Assembly: GCA_019314155.1 (NCBI GenBank)
Contig: JAFCZV010000194.1
Coordinates: 1 to 9,445, forward strand
Direction of reading: 5' to 3'
Length of the DNA stretch: 9,445 nt
Origin: Deltaproteobacteria bacterium
GTDB taxonomy: Bacteria; Desulfobacterota; Desulfobacteria; Desulfobacterales; UBA11574
Both the position numbers and the translations under genes were made by a program. Below, piece by piece: positions 1-5,973 of this stretch. A model generated the notes under the pieces. That model saw nothing but the letters and a program-made list of their open reading frames with translations, had not been told where the DNA came from and ran no database searches. Within the stretch, counting starts at the first letter, position 1; every line of letters starts with the position of its first letter.

Positions 1-1463
1 TATTTTTTAGTGTCCGGATCATTCCAGAAATAGATCGGCATGGACGGAAAAGGAGCGGCACAGACCAGTTCACCCTGCTGGTTAATCACCGATTTTCCGT
101 TTTCGTCAAAAGCTAAAACTTTCATGGCCAGTCCCCTGCTCTGAAGTTCACCGGCATAAACCGGCCCCATTGGATTCCCAAGGGCAAAGCAACCGTTGAG
201 ATCCGTACCTCCGGCAATGGATGCCAGCTGCAGATCCGCCTTAACCTCCCTGTAAATATACTCGAAACCTTCAATGGACAGAGGGGACCCGGTTGAAAGC
301 ACGGCCTTGAGGGGAGATAGATCGAAGGTCTTTCCGGGCTTCACACCGGCGTTTTGCAGGGCTGCAATGTATCCCGCACTGGTTCCGAATATGGTAATTT
401 TTTCTTCCTGGGCCATCTTCCAGAGTGCGCCCGGATCCGGGTGAAAGGGATTTCCATCAAAAAGAACCAGAGTGGCACCAACAGCCAGAGAACTAACAAG
501 CCAGTTCCACATCATCCATCCGCAGGTGGTAAAGTAAAATATGGTATCCCCTCTTTTAAGATCTGTGTGAAGCATAAGTTCCTTGAGATGGTGGACAAGA
601 ATACCTCCGGCGCTTTGAACCATACATTTTGGAAGACCGGTGGTGCCCGAGGAGTACATGATGTAGAGGGGATGGTCAAAGGGCAGTTGCTCAAATTAAA
701 TTGCCGGTGGGGGTTCCGGTGATTTGAAATCATCATAAAGGACCGCGTTCGATATGCTGCCGACATCCGGATCCTTCACGGTGTAAGACACGACGACCAC
801 CTTTTCAATGGATGGAAGTTCTTTCAGGATACTTGAAATACGTTCAAGGCTGTCAATCCTTTTTCCTTTGAAAAAGTAACCGTCTGCGGTGAAGAGTACT
901 TTAGGCTTGATCTGTCCGAATCGATCCAGAACCCCTTTGATACCGAAATCAGGGGAGCAGGAAGACCATGTCGCACCCATGCTTGTGGCCGCCAGCATGG
1001 CAATAACTGTTTCAGGCATATTCGGCATAAAGCCCACCACCCGATCACCGGTCTGAACCCCTGCTTGCCTTAAAGACCGTGCAACGGAGGCCACTTCGTC
1101 GTAAAGCTCTGCATAGGTCATCCTCTTGTCAACCCGATCTTCTCCCTTGAAGATCAGCGCCGTGTGATCGTCCTTGTATCGCAGAAGATTTTCGGCAAAG
1201 TTGAGCCTGGCACCTGAAAACCACTTGGCGCCCGGCATTTTGCCGAGATCGTCAACCACTTGATCATAGGGCGTTGAAGATTTTATTTTTGCGAATTCCC
1301 ACAAGCACGCCCAGAAATCGGTAATGTTTTCAATCGACCATTGATAAAAGGGCTCATATTCACTGAAATTTTGGCTGTACGTTTCATTGATGATATTCAT
1401 GAATCGATACAGGTTAGTGTTTTTGATTCTTTCTTCCGAAGGTATCCATAATCGCTTGGCCAT
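1..1463 (-). pseudogene. acetoacetate-CoA ligase, interrupted by an in-frame TAA and cut by the window edge
   Basis: This encodes an AMP-forming acetoacetate-CoA ligase (acetoacetyl-CoA synthetase), which activates acetoacetate to acetoacetyl-CoA with ATP and CoA in the cytoplasm. The N-terminus has the ACAS-type region (LWIPSEERI, then WACLWEF, then KWFSGARLNFAENLL at about residues 80-94). The first open segment ends after codon 255 at a TAA (696-698). Reading on in the same frame gives FEQLPFDHPLYIMYSSGTTG, where YSSGTTGLPK is the ATP-binding P-loop at residues 270-279, followed by FYFTTCGWMMWNW and IAGGTDLNGCFALGNP, all typical of the family. No frameshift is needed. About 487 codons are visible of the usual ~650, so the C-terminal domain with the catalytic lysine lies beyond position 1. 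The ATG at 1461-1463 has AAAGGA about 8 bases upstream. Either this is a true nonsense mutation or one base is a sequence error; family identity is secure. Confidence 0.9.
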
Positions 1464-1498
1464 AGCGTATTTCCTTTAAACCACTTAAAATTAAAAAT

Positions 1499-1527
1499 AT
1501 TATTCAGATAGTCTTCAATTTTTTCAA
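1499..1527 (-). promoter_or_regulatory. possible sigma-70 promoter of the acetoacetate-CoA ligase gene
   Basis: On the minus strand, TTGAAA (1522-1527) and AATAAT (1499-1504) are separated by 17 bases and lie about 36 bases upstream of the ATG. The 99-bp gap to the preceding acyl-CoA synthetase remnant is AT-rich, so the match could be chance, and the two genes could equally be co-transcribed. Confidence 0.3.
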
Positions 1528-1562
1528 TGGGGCGTCAACAAAAAAAATGCCAAATCAATTCA

Positions 1563-2291
1563 TTACGCTTTTGACTTTCTTTCTATCTCCAGCTTTTTCA
1601 GTTCCTTTCGCATAATCTTTCCTGTGGCGGTCATGGGAAGTTCATCGACAAATTCAATTTCCCGGGGATACTCGTGGGCAGCAAGGCGAACTTTGACAAA
1701 ATCTTTGATTTCTACGTCGATCCCCGGATCGAGCTTTACATCGGGTTTAAGCACGATAAAGGCTTTCACAATTTCGGTTCGTATTTTATCCGGGCTTCCC
1801 ACCACAGCTGCCATGGCCACGGACGGATGTCTCATCAGACAATCTTCGATTTCTGCCGGCCCAATCCATGCCCAGTCTGCGGGCGTCCAGAAAAAGTCAT
1901 CTTTTTTCGGAAAAAAATTGTGGGGAAACTCGACCCCAGGCAAGTGCCCCAGCAGGGTGCGATGGGCATGCAGGGCGCCTTTAGGGGGGCCGGTGGTGCC
2001 GGAGGTGTAAATGATGAGGGCCGGATCATCCGCCCTGGTTTTTATGGCTTGAAAATCAGGGGATCCTTTTTCGACTGCTTCCCAAAAATCGAGCACGTTT
2101 TCAGGTGTTGGTCCACCGGTCACCAGGACGGTTTTCAGATGCGGCAGGTTGTCCCATATTTCCATAATCTTCGGCAAGTTTGCCGAATCGGTGACAATTC
2201 CTTTGGCCTCGCTGTTCGATAAGCGATACGCCAGAGCATCTGTTCCAAAAAGCGAAAATAGGGGAACGGCGATAGCCCCGATCTTGTAATT
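1563..2291 (-). pseudogene. medium-chain acyl-CoA synthetase (AMP-forming) remnant: 5'-truncated and internally deleted
   Basis: Homology to AcsM-type acyl-CoA synthetases (acyl-CoA from a carboxylate, ATP and CoA) starts abruptly at YKIGAIAVPLFSLFG (from about 2288 downward). It continues through LIIYTSGTTGPPKGALHAHR, the P-loop, to FFWTPADWAWIG. The next residues are PAEIEDCLMRHPSV, which in intact enzymes lie roughly 200 residues later. The skipped part holds the GxTE-type and TGD/adenylate-binding motifs and the hinge, so no activity is expected. The C-terminal domain is complete, including the PMTATGKIMRKELK segment with the catalytic lysine. Upstream of 2291 the frame stays open a little (to a stop near 2342) but no longer resembles the family and offers no ATG. 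The remaining TTG at 2175-2177 and ATG at 2163-2165 are internal codons, not natural starts. It lies 99 bp upstream of the acetoacetate-CoA ligase on the same strand, and both encode short-/medium-chain acid activation. Confidence 0.88.
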
Positions 2292-2308
2292 AGATAAGAT
2301 TCTAATTA
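2287..2308. repeat. perfect 8-6-8 inverted repeat at the acyl-CoA synthetase breakpoint
   Basis: TAATTAGA (2287-2294) and its exact reverse complement TCTAATTA (2301-2308) are separated by TAAGAT. The palindrome starts within about three codons of where acyl-CoA synthetase homology ends. It could be a regulator site, a short hairpin or a recombination scar; the sequence does not decide. Confidence 0.55.
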
Positions 2309-2378
2309 AAACGCAACAAGCGTACCAGAAACCAACTTGCTGATATTATTAAAGGTTGAAAAAATAAGGGGGCTTTGG

Positions 2379-2417
2379 TGCACATTTTTTTGTGCAGTAT
2401 ACACAATTTTCTGTGCA
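2379..2417. promoter_or_regulatory. pair of 18-bp dyads, TGCACA-N6-TGTGCA type (sites 1 and 2)
   Basis: Site 1 (2379-2396) is a perfect dyad, TGCACA-TTTTTT-TGTGCA. Site 2 (2400-2417) is TACACA-ATTTTC-TGTGCA, with one arm mismatch. The two centres are 21 bp apart, which is two turns of the helix, so two dimers would sit on the same face. The motif resembles NtrC-type enhancer sites (TGCACC-like half sites) in outline, but the cognate regulator is unknown. Confidence 0.55.
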
Positions 2418-2517
2418 AAAAAAGGTCGGCAAAAATGACATGGTTTCCCGGATGCTGCTAAAATAGAAGGTTTCTTTTCTTTTATCTGGCACGAATGTTA
2501 ATTATTTAGAAGCGTTA

Positions 2518-2549
2518 TATCCCTTTATTTACAATCCAACCTTTAACCC
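2518..2549. repeat. 32-bp dispersed repeat, copy A
   Basis: This matches 6851-6882 in the same orientation at 30 of 32 positions. In copy B the sequence spans the stop codon and 3' flank of the polyferredoxin gene. Copy A has no matching gene upstream of it, so it may be a remnant of a 3' end or a short mobile or recombined piece. Confidence 0.6.
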
Positions 2550-2596
2550 TGTTTGGACATGCATGTTTGATAATTTTAACGCAAAATATTTAAAGC

Positions 2597-2636
2597 TGCA
2601 CAAGAAATTGTGCGCTTATGCACAGATTGTTGGGCA
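2597..2636. promoter_or_regulatory. second pair of TGCACA-N6-TGTGCA-type dyads (sites 3 and 4)
   Basis: Site 3 (2597-2614) is TGCACA-AGAAAT-TGTGCG. Site 4 (2619-2636) is TGCACA-GATTGT-TGGGCA. The centres are 22 bp apart, nearly the same spacing as in the first pair, and the two pairs lie about 218 bp apart. Site 4 is the weakest match. Confidence 0.45.
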
Positions 2637-2843
2637 CTCTATGGATTCTTTCATCACAAGTTAAAGCATAAAATCTATTTCAACTTACCGAAAATATTAT
2701 TTAAATTGTTTTAATTAACTATTCAAGATTTGACACCATTCAGATAACGGTCTTTCGACCTCGTACAATCAATAATCAAGAGTGACCCCATCTCACACTA
2801 TAACTGGTGCTGGGTCCGCCTGCATGCCTTTGGGCCGCGTGGA

Positions 2844-3878
2844 TCAGCAATCGACCATGGTAACGCCCAAGCCACCTGTTCCCATCTCCTTGAACATGGT
2901 TGGCATGGCGATGCCTGTTTCATGCATAGCCATTATGACCCGATCCAGGTCCTCCCAATGCTGTGACGCGATCTCGCTTGTAGCGAGAAGATAGGCGTTA
3001 TAGGCCTTGATCGCTCCAAAGGCGTTCCTTTCGATGCATGGGATTAGCACGAGGCCGCCCACGGGATCGCAGGACATGCCCAGGTGATGCTCGAGGGCGA
3101 TGGTCGCTGCAAGCTCGGTTACCTCGAGCGATGCCCCAGTCGCATAGGAAATCATCGCGGCGGCCATAGACGAGGCTACACCGATCTCACCTTGGCAGCC
3201 CACTTCCGCGCCGGCGACGCTCGCATTGTTCTTGCATATGAACCCAACCCGCCCCGCCGCCAAGAGCCCCTTACGCATGGCGTCCTGGGAAAGCTTCAGA
3301 TGATGTTTCATCACATATACAAGCGCCGGCATGGTTCCTGCAGAACCCAAGGTGGGAGCGGTGATCCCCAAGCGCCCGGCGGCGTTGCCTTCTGAACCGG
3401 CCAAAGCGTAGCTGCTTATTTGTTGCATGAATCCGTCAGCGACGTTAGCGTTCTTGGAACACTCGTAGATCCTTTTTGCTTTCCGATAGAACTCGAACGG
3501 CGCAGGGAGAAGACCCTCTTCAGCGAGGCCCTCTGTCACGCCATCCTCCATGGTCTTGAGCACCAAGTCGAGATGTGCGAGGACTTCCTCTTCCCTTACG
3601 TTCATGATGGCCTTCTCGTTCTCGAGAATTATCTCATGTAGGCTCTTATTGCTTTCTTGAGCTAATCTCTTGAATTCCGCCATGCTGCCGAAGGGACGCA
3701 ACGGCTTGCCTCGAGCCGGTGCTGGATTCCCTTTCCACTGGAAGAAGCCTCCGCCCGTGGAGTAATACTCCCTCTCGAAAAGCGTCGCCCCATCCTTTCC
3801 AAGAAGCCGCATGATCATGGTATTGGCGAAGGAGTAGTCATGTTCAATTTTGTCCCAAACGATTATGTCCCGGCTCAC
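2844..3878 (-). CDS. L-serine dehydratase (L-serine ammonia-lyase), iron-sulfur type, lacking the N-terminal domain
   Basis: The family converts L-serine to pyruvate and ammonia using an oxygen-sensitive [4Fe-4S] cluster. Numbered from the GTG at 3876-3878, the catalytic alpha domain is complete. STGGGFF lies near residue 40, TAPTLGSAG near 173, GAEVGCQGE with Cys228, GMSCDP with Cys270 and PCIERNA with Cys281; these three Cys are the expected cluster ligands. The last residue is Cys344, matching the C-terminal tail cysteine that occupies the cluster in the resting bacterial enzyme. Missing is the N-terminal domain with the GPSSSHT motif, about 100 residues in SdaA-type enzymes. In-frame sequence upstream of the GTG (TTTISGKTFEV) looks coding up to a stop at 3939-3941, but offers only ATT or ATA, so the 5' end appears cut off, just beyond the 3' end of vapC. 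Base composition is GC-richer than on both sides. Identity is firm; function is doubtful. Confidence 0.85.
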   Translation of the reverse strand: MSRDIIVWDKIEHDYSFANTMIMRLLGKDGATLFEREYYSTGGGFFQWKGNPAPARGKPLRPFGSMAEFKRLAQESNKSLHEIILENEKAIMNVREEEVLAHLDLVLKTMEDGVTEGLAEEGLLPAPFEFYRKAKRIYECSKNANVADGFMQQISSYALAGSEGNAAGRLGITAPTLGSAGTMPALVYVMKHHLKLSQDAMRKGLLAAGRVGFICKNNASVAGAEVGCQGEIGVASSMAAAMISYATGASLEVTELAATIALEHHLGMSCDPVGGLVLIPCIERNAFGAIKAYNAYLLATSEIASQHWEDLDRVIMAMHETGIAMPTMFKEMGTGGLGVTMVDC

Positions 3879-3951
3879 CTCGAAAGTCTTGCCACTGATG
3901 GTCGTCGTATACCTTCGCGTCGTGTCAATCCTTATAGGTTATCTTTTATTA

Positions 3952-4347
3952 TTATTTATGACACTTGAGGCCACAGTGTTTCTCTATGGCCTCAAAGTCC
4001 TTATCATTGTGAAGGAGTAGTATGTCGTTTTCTATAGCAACTGAAGCGATCATGCAGTCCACAGATTTTCGAATGGTGATACCTTTACGACGCAGGCCCC
4101 TGTAAATTCCAGCAGCATTCAAAAAGACAGGATAGGGCATCGGCAAGAAGAGTAAGTTGTTGAAAAGGTCTCTCGTTTTTTTGAACTCTGAATCCTTCCT
4201 AATTCCTTGGAGTACCTCAGTTAGAACAATACCGCAGGTGCATATGTCTTCACGATCTCTTATTAAGTTCTCTAAAGCGACAACGTGACCTAAAGATCGT
4301 GCAGCAAAAAAGTCGATCCAAACAGTAGTATCGACTAATACCATCAT
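3952..4347 (-). CDS. vapC: VapC-type toxin, PIN-domain ribonuclease
   Basis: This 131-residue PIN-domain protein is the toxin of a type II toxin-antitoxin pair. VapC toxins are Mg-dependent endoribonucleases, often cutting tRNA or rRNA loops, and are held inactive by VapB. The acidic metal-binding residues are in place: Asp6 in VDTTVWID, Glu44 in LTEVLQG, Asp97 in SVDCMIA, and Asp115/Asp117 in HNDKDF. Its ATG overlaps the antitoxin stop by four bases (ATGA, 4344-4347), which implies translational coupling. A second ATG follows immediately. The gene ends about 10 bp from the point where serine dehydratase sequence begins, suggesting that the module's arrival marks that truncation. It appears intact; the target RNA cannot be told from sequence. 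Confidence 0.93.
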   Translation of the reverse strand: MMVLVDTTVWIDFFAARSLGHVVALENLIRDREDICTCGIVLTEVLQGIRKDSEFKKTRDLFNNLLFLPMPYPVFLNAAGIYRGLRRKGITIRKSVDCMIASVAIENDILLLHNDKDFEAIEKHCGLKCHK

Positions 4348-4547
4348 AATTTACGCCCGCGACGCCATTCATCAAGATTTCCCTTCCAGTCAACATTGCC
4401 TTTGAGTTTAAGAATCTCAGCTTGAGCTTCTTGTCTAAGAAGTTCTCGCAAGGCATGATCAATCAAAGCTCTCTGGGTTTTAATGCCTGTAGCATTCATG
4501 CAGTCTTTTACGAGTTTATCATCAAGCACAATATTCGTACGTTTCAT
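4344..4547 (-). CDS. vapB: VapB-type antitoxin, DNA-binding and toxin-neutralising
   Basis: This 67-residue protein begins MKRTNIVLDDKLVKDCMNA, followed by TGIKTQRALIDHALREL and a C-terminal tail with a W-x-G-N-L-D-E-W pattern. It is typical of the VapB family, in which a ribbon-helix-helix-like N-terminus binds the operator and the C-terminal tail wraps the PIN toxin. AGGAGG sits about 7 bases upstream of the ATG. It is the first gene of the vapBC operon, is coupled to vapC by a 4-base overlap, and should autorepress from the operator at 4571-4599. The 16-base space between its promoter and the 229-bp direct repeat shows that the repeat joined directly upstream without disturbing the core promoter. 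Confidence 0.93.
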   Translation of the reverse strand: MKRTNIVLDDKLVKDCMNATGIKTQRALIDHALRELLRQEAQAEILKLKGNVDWKGNLDEWRRGRKL

Positions 4548-4570
4548 TTCGGAACCTCCTCAAGCATTTT

Positions 4571-4604
4571 ATACACATTATATCAAAAAAACTGTGTATT
4601 GCAA
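4571..4604 (-). promoter_or_regulatory. vapBC promoter and operator
   Basis: On the minus strand, TTGCAA (4599-4604), a 16-base spacer and a consensus TATAAT (4577-4582) lie about 30 bases upstream of vapB. A 7-bp inverted repeat, ATACACA/TGTGTAT (4571-4577 and 4593-4599), encloses the spacer and touches both promoter elements. This is the arrangement expected for autorepression by VapB-VapC. Confidence 0.65.
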
Positions 4605-4672
4605 GAAAGTTTTGAAAGATAACCAACAAACCCCGCAGTTAGCGCAATTTGCCTTTTATTAATGGGTGTTTA

Positions 4673-4816
4673 ATGATGGAGCATGATCAATGGTCCGCCT
4701 TCGCTGAAAAGCTATGGCGCGACAAGGAGGTGGTATCATGCTCCGTCGGTATTGCAGCCAGTTTCTTGCATACTGTCAGTTGGCCGATTTCTCGGCGCGT
4801 TCCATCCAGGCTTTAA
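4673..4816 (+). CDS. leader ORF upstream of and overlapping the recombinase fragment (copy 1)
   Basis: This 47-codon ORF opens with two ATGs (MMEHDQWSAFAEKLWRDKEV...) and ends at TAA (4814-4816). It overlaps the recombinase start in another frame. The first ~20 residues have protein-like composition; the later part is probably only an overlap. Its translation would run through the hairpin that encloses the recombinase start, so it may serve as a coupling leader peptide. It is alternatively the true N-terminus of the recombinase separated by a frameshift. The two copies have the same length and frame. I recognise no family. Confidence 0.35.
   Translation: MMEHDQWSAFAEKLWRDKEVVSCSVGIAASFLHTVSWPISRRVPSRL
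4675..4747 (+). promoter_or_regulatory. stem-loop sequestering the recombinase start codon (copy 1)
   Basis: Arms at 4675-4687 and 4735-4747 pair over 13 bp as RNA. The inner 10 bp (GGAGCATGAT/ATCATGCTCC) are perfect and there is one G-U pair further out. The recombinase ATG (4738-4740) lies in the right arm, and its Shine-Dalgarno AAGGAGGTG lies at the edge of the loop. The same structure can form in copy 2. Confidence 0.6.
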
Positions 4817-4857
4817 CCATCAGGCTCAGAGTATTTCAAAAAAATCCTGATACTTAG
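4738..4857 (+). pseudogene. tyrosine recombinase (integrase) N-terminal fragment, copy 1
   Basis: These 39 codons (MLRRYCSQFLAYCQLADFSA..., then RSIQALTIRLRVFQK) fit the start of the SAM-like core-binding domain of XerC/D-type integrases, with the pattern FLxYxxL-x-S-x-SI-x-A-xxx-L-xx-F. The fragment breaks just after a run of seven A (4838-4844), where intact relatives would continue 'FQKFL'. The frame then meets TAG at 4855-4857 and no catalytic domain follows. AAGGAGGTG lies about 5 bases before the ATG, a strong ribosome binding site. The assignment rests on a short segment. Either this is the decayed stub of a mobile element or the A-run marks a frameshift, but the sequence after the run shows no recombinase similarity in any frame that I can see. 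Confidence 0.6.
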
Positions 4858-4860
4858 CGT

Positions 4861-4874
4861 GGCCTGACCCCCAT
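4861..4874 (+). repeat. short repeat GGCCTGACCCCCAT, copy 1
   Basis: The same 14-mer with one change recurs at 6160-6173 in the same orientation. It lies 12 bases beyond the end of the shared direct-repeat sequence and may be part of the end of a mobile element. Confidence 0.4.
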
Positions 4875-4963
4875 GATTGTATCGAAAGCACCGTCAGTAA
4901 AAATCTTTGAAAAATGCCCCGGCTTTTCCCGGTCCCTCTCAAACGACAGGTTTGCCATTCTCA

Positions 4964-5218
4964 CTATTGAGCAGCGTGCAACTCTTCTCTGACGACACGG
5001 CGAAGGATTTCTTCAAGGGGTTGATCCTGGCGTTCCATGTGTTTTCTGAGGGCGTCATTGAGCATAGTCTGGTAGCTGCCCCCGCCTTGTTCCTCCACCT
5101 TTGAACGGAACCAGTCGATAATGTCACGATCAAGTCGAATGGTGATCCGGACTTTCTTCCCAGAGGATGGAAGCACAGCACCCCGTTTGCCTTTACTAAA
5201 ATCATATTTCGCCTTCAT
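4964..5218 (-). CDS. brnA: BrnA-type antitoxin
   Basis: This 84-residue antitoxin is made second in a brnTA operon. A basic N-terminal region (MKAKYDFSKGKRGAV) is followed by KKVRITIRLDRDIIDWF and a helix with SYQTMLNDALRKHM. This is the CopG/ribbon-helix-helix type fold used by BrnA for DNA binding and for holding BrnT as a heterotetramer. The gene overlaps brnT by 17 bases (5202-5218), and GAGGTG sits about 7 bases before its ATG inside the end of brnT. The toxin-first order is characteristic of BrnT/BrnA. BrnA is expected to repress its own promoter, and the dyad at 5483-5500 is the natural candidate operator. It appears intact. Confidence 0.93.
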   Translation of the reverse strand: MKAKYDFSKGKRGAVLPSSGKKVRITIRLDRDIIDWFRSKVEEQGGGSYQTMLNDALRKHMERQDQPLEEILRRVVREELHAAQ

Positions 5219-5468
5219 ATTGTCTCACCTCGTAACGTATTGCCTTTCGTGCGGAAATTATTCGAATGTTTTCCTCTCGCCATGTGTATACCGCCACCAG
5301 TATGCGGCCAAAGGCGTCCATTCCAATGGTAATATAGCGTTGTTCGTCTTTCCGAAAATCCTCAATGGTCACGGCATTTGGATCTTCAAAAACCGCGAAT
5401 GTATCGGCGAACGAGATTCCGTGCTTGGACTTATTGTCTATAGCCTTTGATTCATCCCATTCAAACAT
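5202..5468 (-). CDS. brnT: BrnT-type toxin, RelE-fold ribonuclease
   Basis: This 88-residue protein has the full BrnT signature: FEWDESKAIDNKSKHGISF at the N-terminus, VFEDPNAV, RYITIGMDAFGRILVAVYT in the centre and RIISARKAIRYE at the C-terminus. BrnT toxins have a RelE-like fold and inhibit translation by cutting RNA; the conserved ISAR segment belongs to the active-site side. It is the first gene of the operon and overlaps brnA. Only a weak AGG-type ribosome site is visible before its ATG at 5466-5468, so BrnT may be made sparingly compared with BrnA, whose site is stronger. Transcription would start from the promoter at 5477-5506. Confidence 0.93.
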   Translation of the reverse strand: MFEWDESKAIDNKSKHGISFADTFAVFEDPNAVTIEDFRKDEQRYITIGMDAFGRILVAVYTWREENIRIISARKAIRYEVRQYEGEI

Positions 5469-5476
5469 GGCAACCT

Positions 5477-5506
5477 ATAATATGCACAAATGTATGTACA
5501 TGTCAA
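5477..5506 (-). promoter_or_regulatory. brnTA promoter with dyad filling the spacer
   Basis: On the minus strand a perfect TTGACA (5501-5506) and TATTAT (5477-5482) are separated by 18 bases. The entire spacer is an 18-bp dyad, TGCACA-AATGTA-TGTACA as read on the plus strand. A repressor bound there would block RNA polymerase directly, which is consistent with BrnA autoregulation. Confidence 0.65.
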
Positions 5507-5973
5507 GTTTTATATGACGAACGATATCATCACCCATCTGGTGCATGAAGTGGTTAGTCGGAGTTAATAAAATTTTTGTGTCCTACAGGAGATCTTCGCA
5601 TGTGAGGAATTCAGGTCAGTTTTTGATGAGATCAATTTTGTAGGCCAAAGAAGATCCTTATCCCTTTAACACAAATACTTTATGATTTCAATGTTTTATA
5701 TGGACCAATCTCTGGTGCCACAAGGTGATATGCGAATAGGCGGCGGCGCATCTACAAACCCGCTGTATTTAAGGCATTATCAGGAACCAGGATTCATCTC
5801 TGCTTGAAGCAAAGATTGTCGAAACAGAGAAGGTCTTGAATTGTTTAATTCGAGCGTTGCGAGATGATTGGTATACTTCAGCCTTCAGTCTTCAACCTAA
5901 ATACCTGAGTAGTTACAAAGTATAAAACATGCCGACTTTTCCCTGTCCATCTAAATGCCCTTGTTCGCTGCTC
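5507..5973. other. no identifiable gene
   Basis: About 470 bp between the brnTA promoter and the XRE fragment hold only ORFs of fewer than about 30 codons with no recognised product, no RNA gene I can fold with confidence, and no extended repeats. It may be decayed insertion material. Confidence 0.55.

Larger units (their letters stand above)
2292..2780. other. gene-free AT-rich stretch with regulatory-looking repeats
   Basis: No plausible protein gene or RNA gene is visible on either strand for about 490 bp. The stretch is clearly AT-richer than the dehydratase block to its right. It holds four copies of an 18-bp dyad in two pairs, a 32-bp sequence shared with 6851-6882, and a 10-bp palindrome (ACATGCATGT, 2557-2566). 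Near the right end, on the minus strand, there is a GGTC-GAAA-GACC mini-hairpin. It reads like a displaced promoter region whose original gene is no longer attached. Confidence 0.6.
4620..4848 (+). repeat. 229-bp direct repeat, copy 1
   Basis: This is identical to 9217-9445 except at two positions (4624 A/C and 4734 T/C), with a period of 4597 bp. The left limit is sharp, at TAACC. The right limit is unknown because copy 2 runs off the window. Each copy carries a leader ORF, a Shine-Dalgarno sequence and the start of a tyrosine recombinase on the plus strand, opposite to all neighbouring genes. The near identity suggests recent duplication or ongoing gene conversion. Confidence 0.93.

Noticed and set aside
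696..698. Recoded stop codon giving a full-length ligase
   Set aside because: TAA is not used for selenocysteine or pyrrolysine, and no recoding element is visible.
1674..2222. 182-codon plus-strand ORF
   Set aside because: It lies antisense to the acyl-CoA synthetase remnant, whose family motifs are unmistakable, and it has no ribosome site or recognisable domain.
2487..2501. Sigma-54-like promoter, TGGCACG at the -24 position
   Set aside because: The -24 element is perfect but the -12 position reads TTAA without the required GC, and no plus-strand gene follows. The proximity to the dyad pair at 2379-2417 is noted but not enough.
2748..2762. GGTC-GAAA-GACC hairpin on the minus strand as a terminator for the serine dehydratase
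   Set aside because: Four-bp stem and no following T-run.
4919..4932. Terminator after brnA (CCGG-N6-CCGG followed by five T on the minus strand)
   Set aside because: The stem is only four base pairs; too weak to call.
5121..5450. 109-codon plus-strand ORF
   Set aside because: It is antisense to brnT and brnA, which are well supported.
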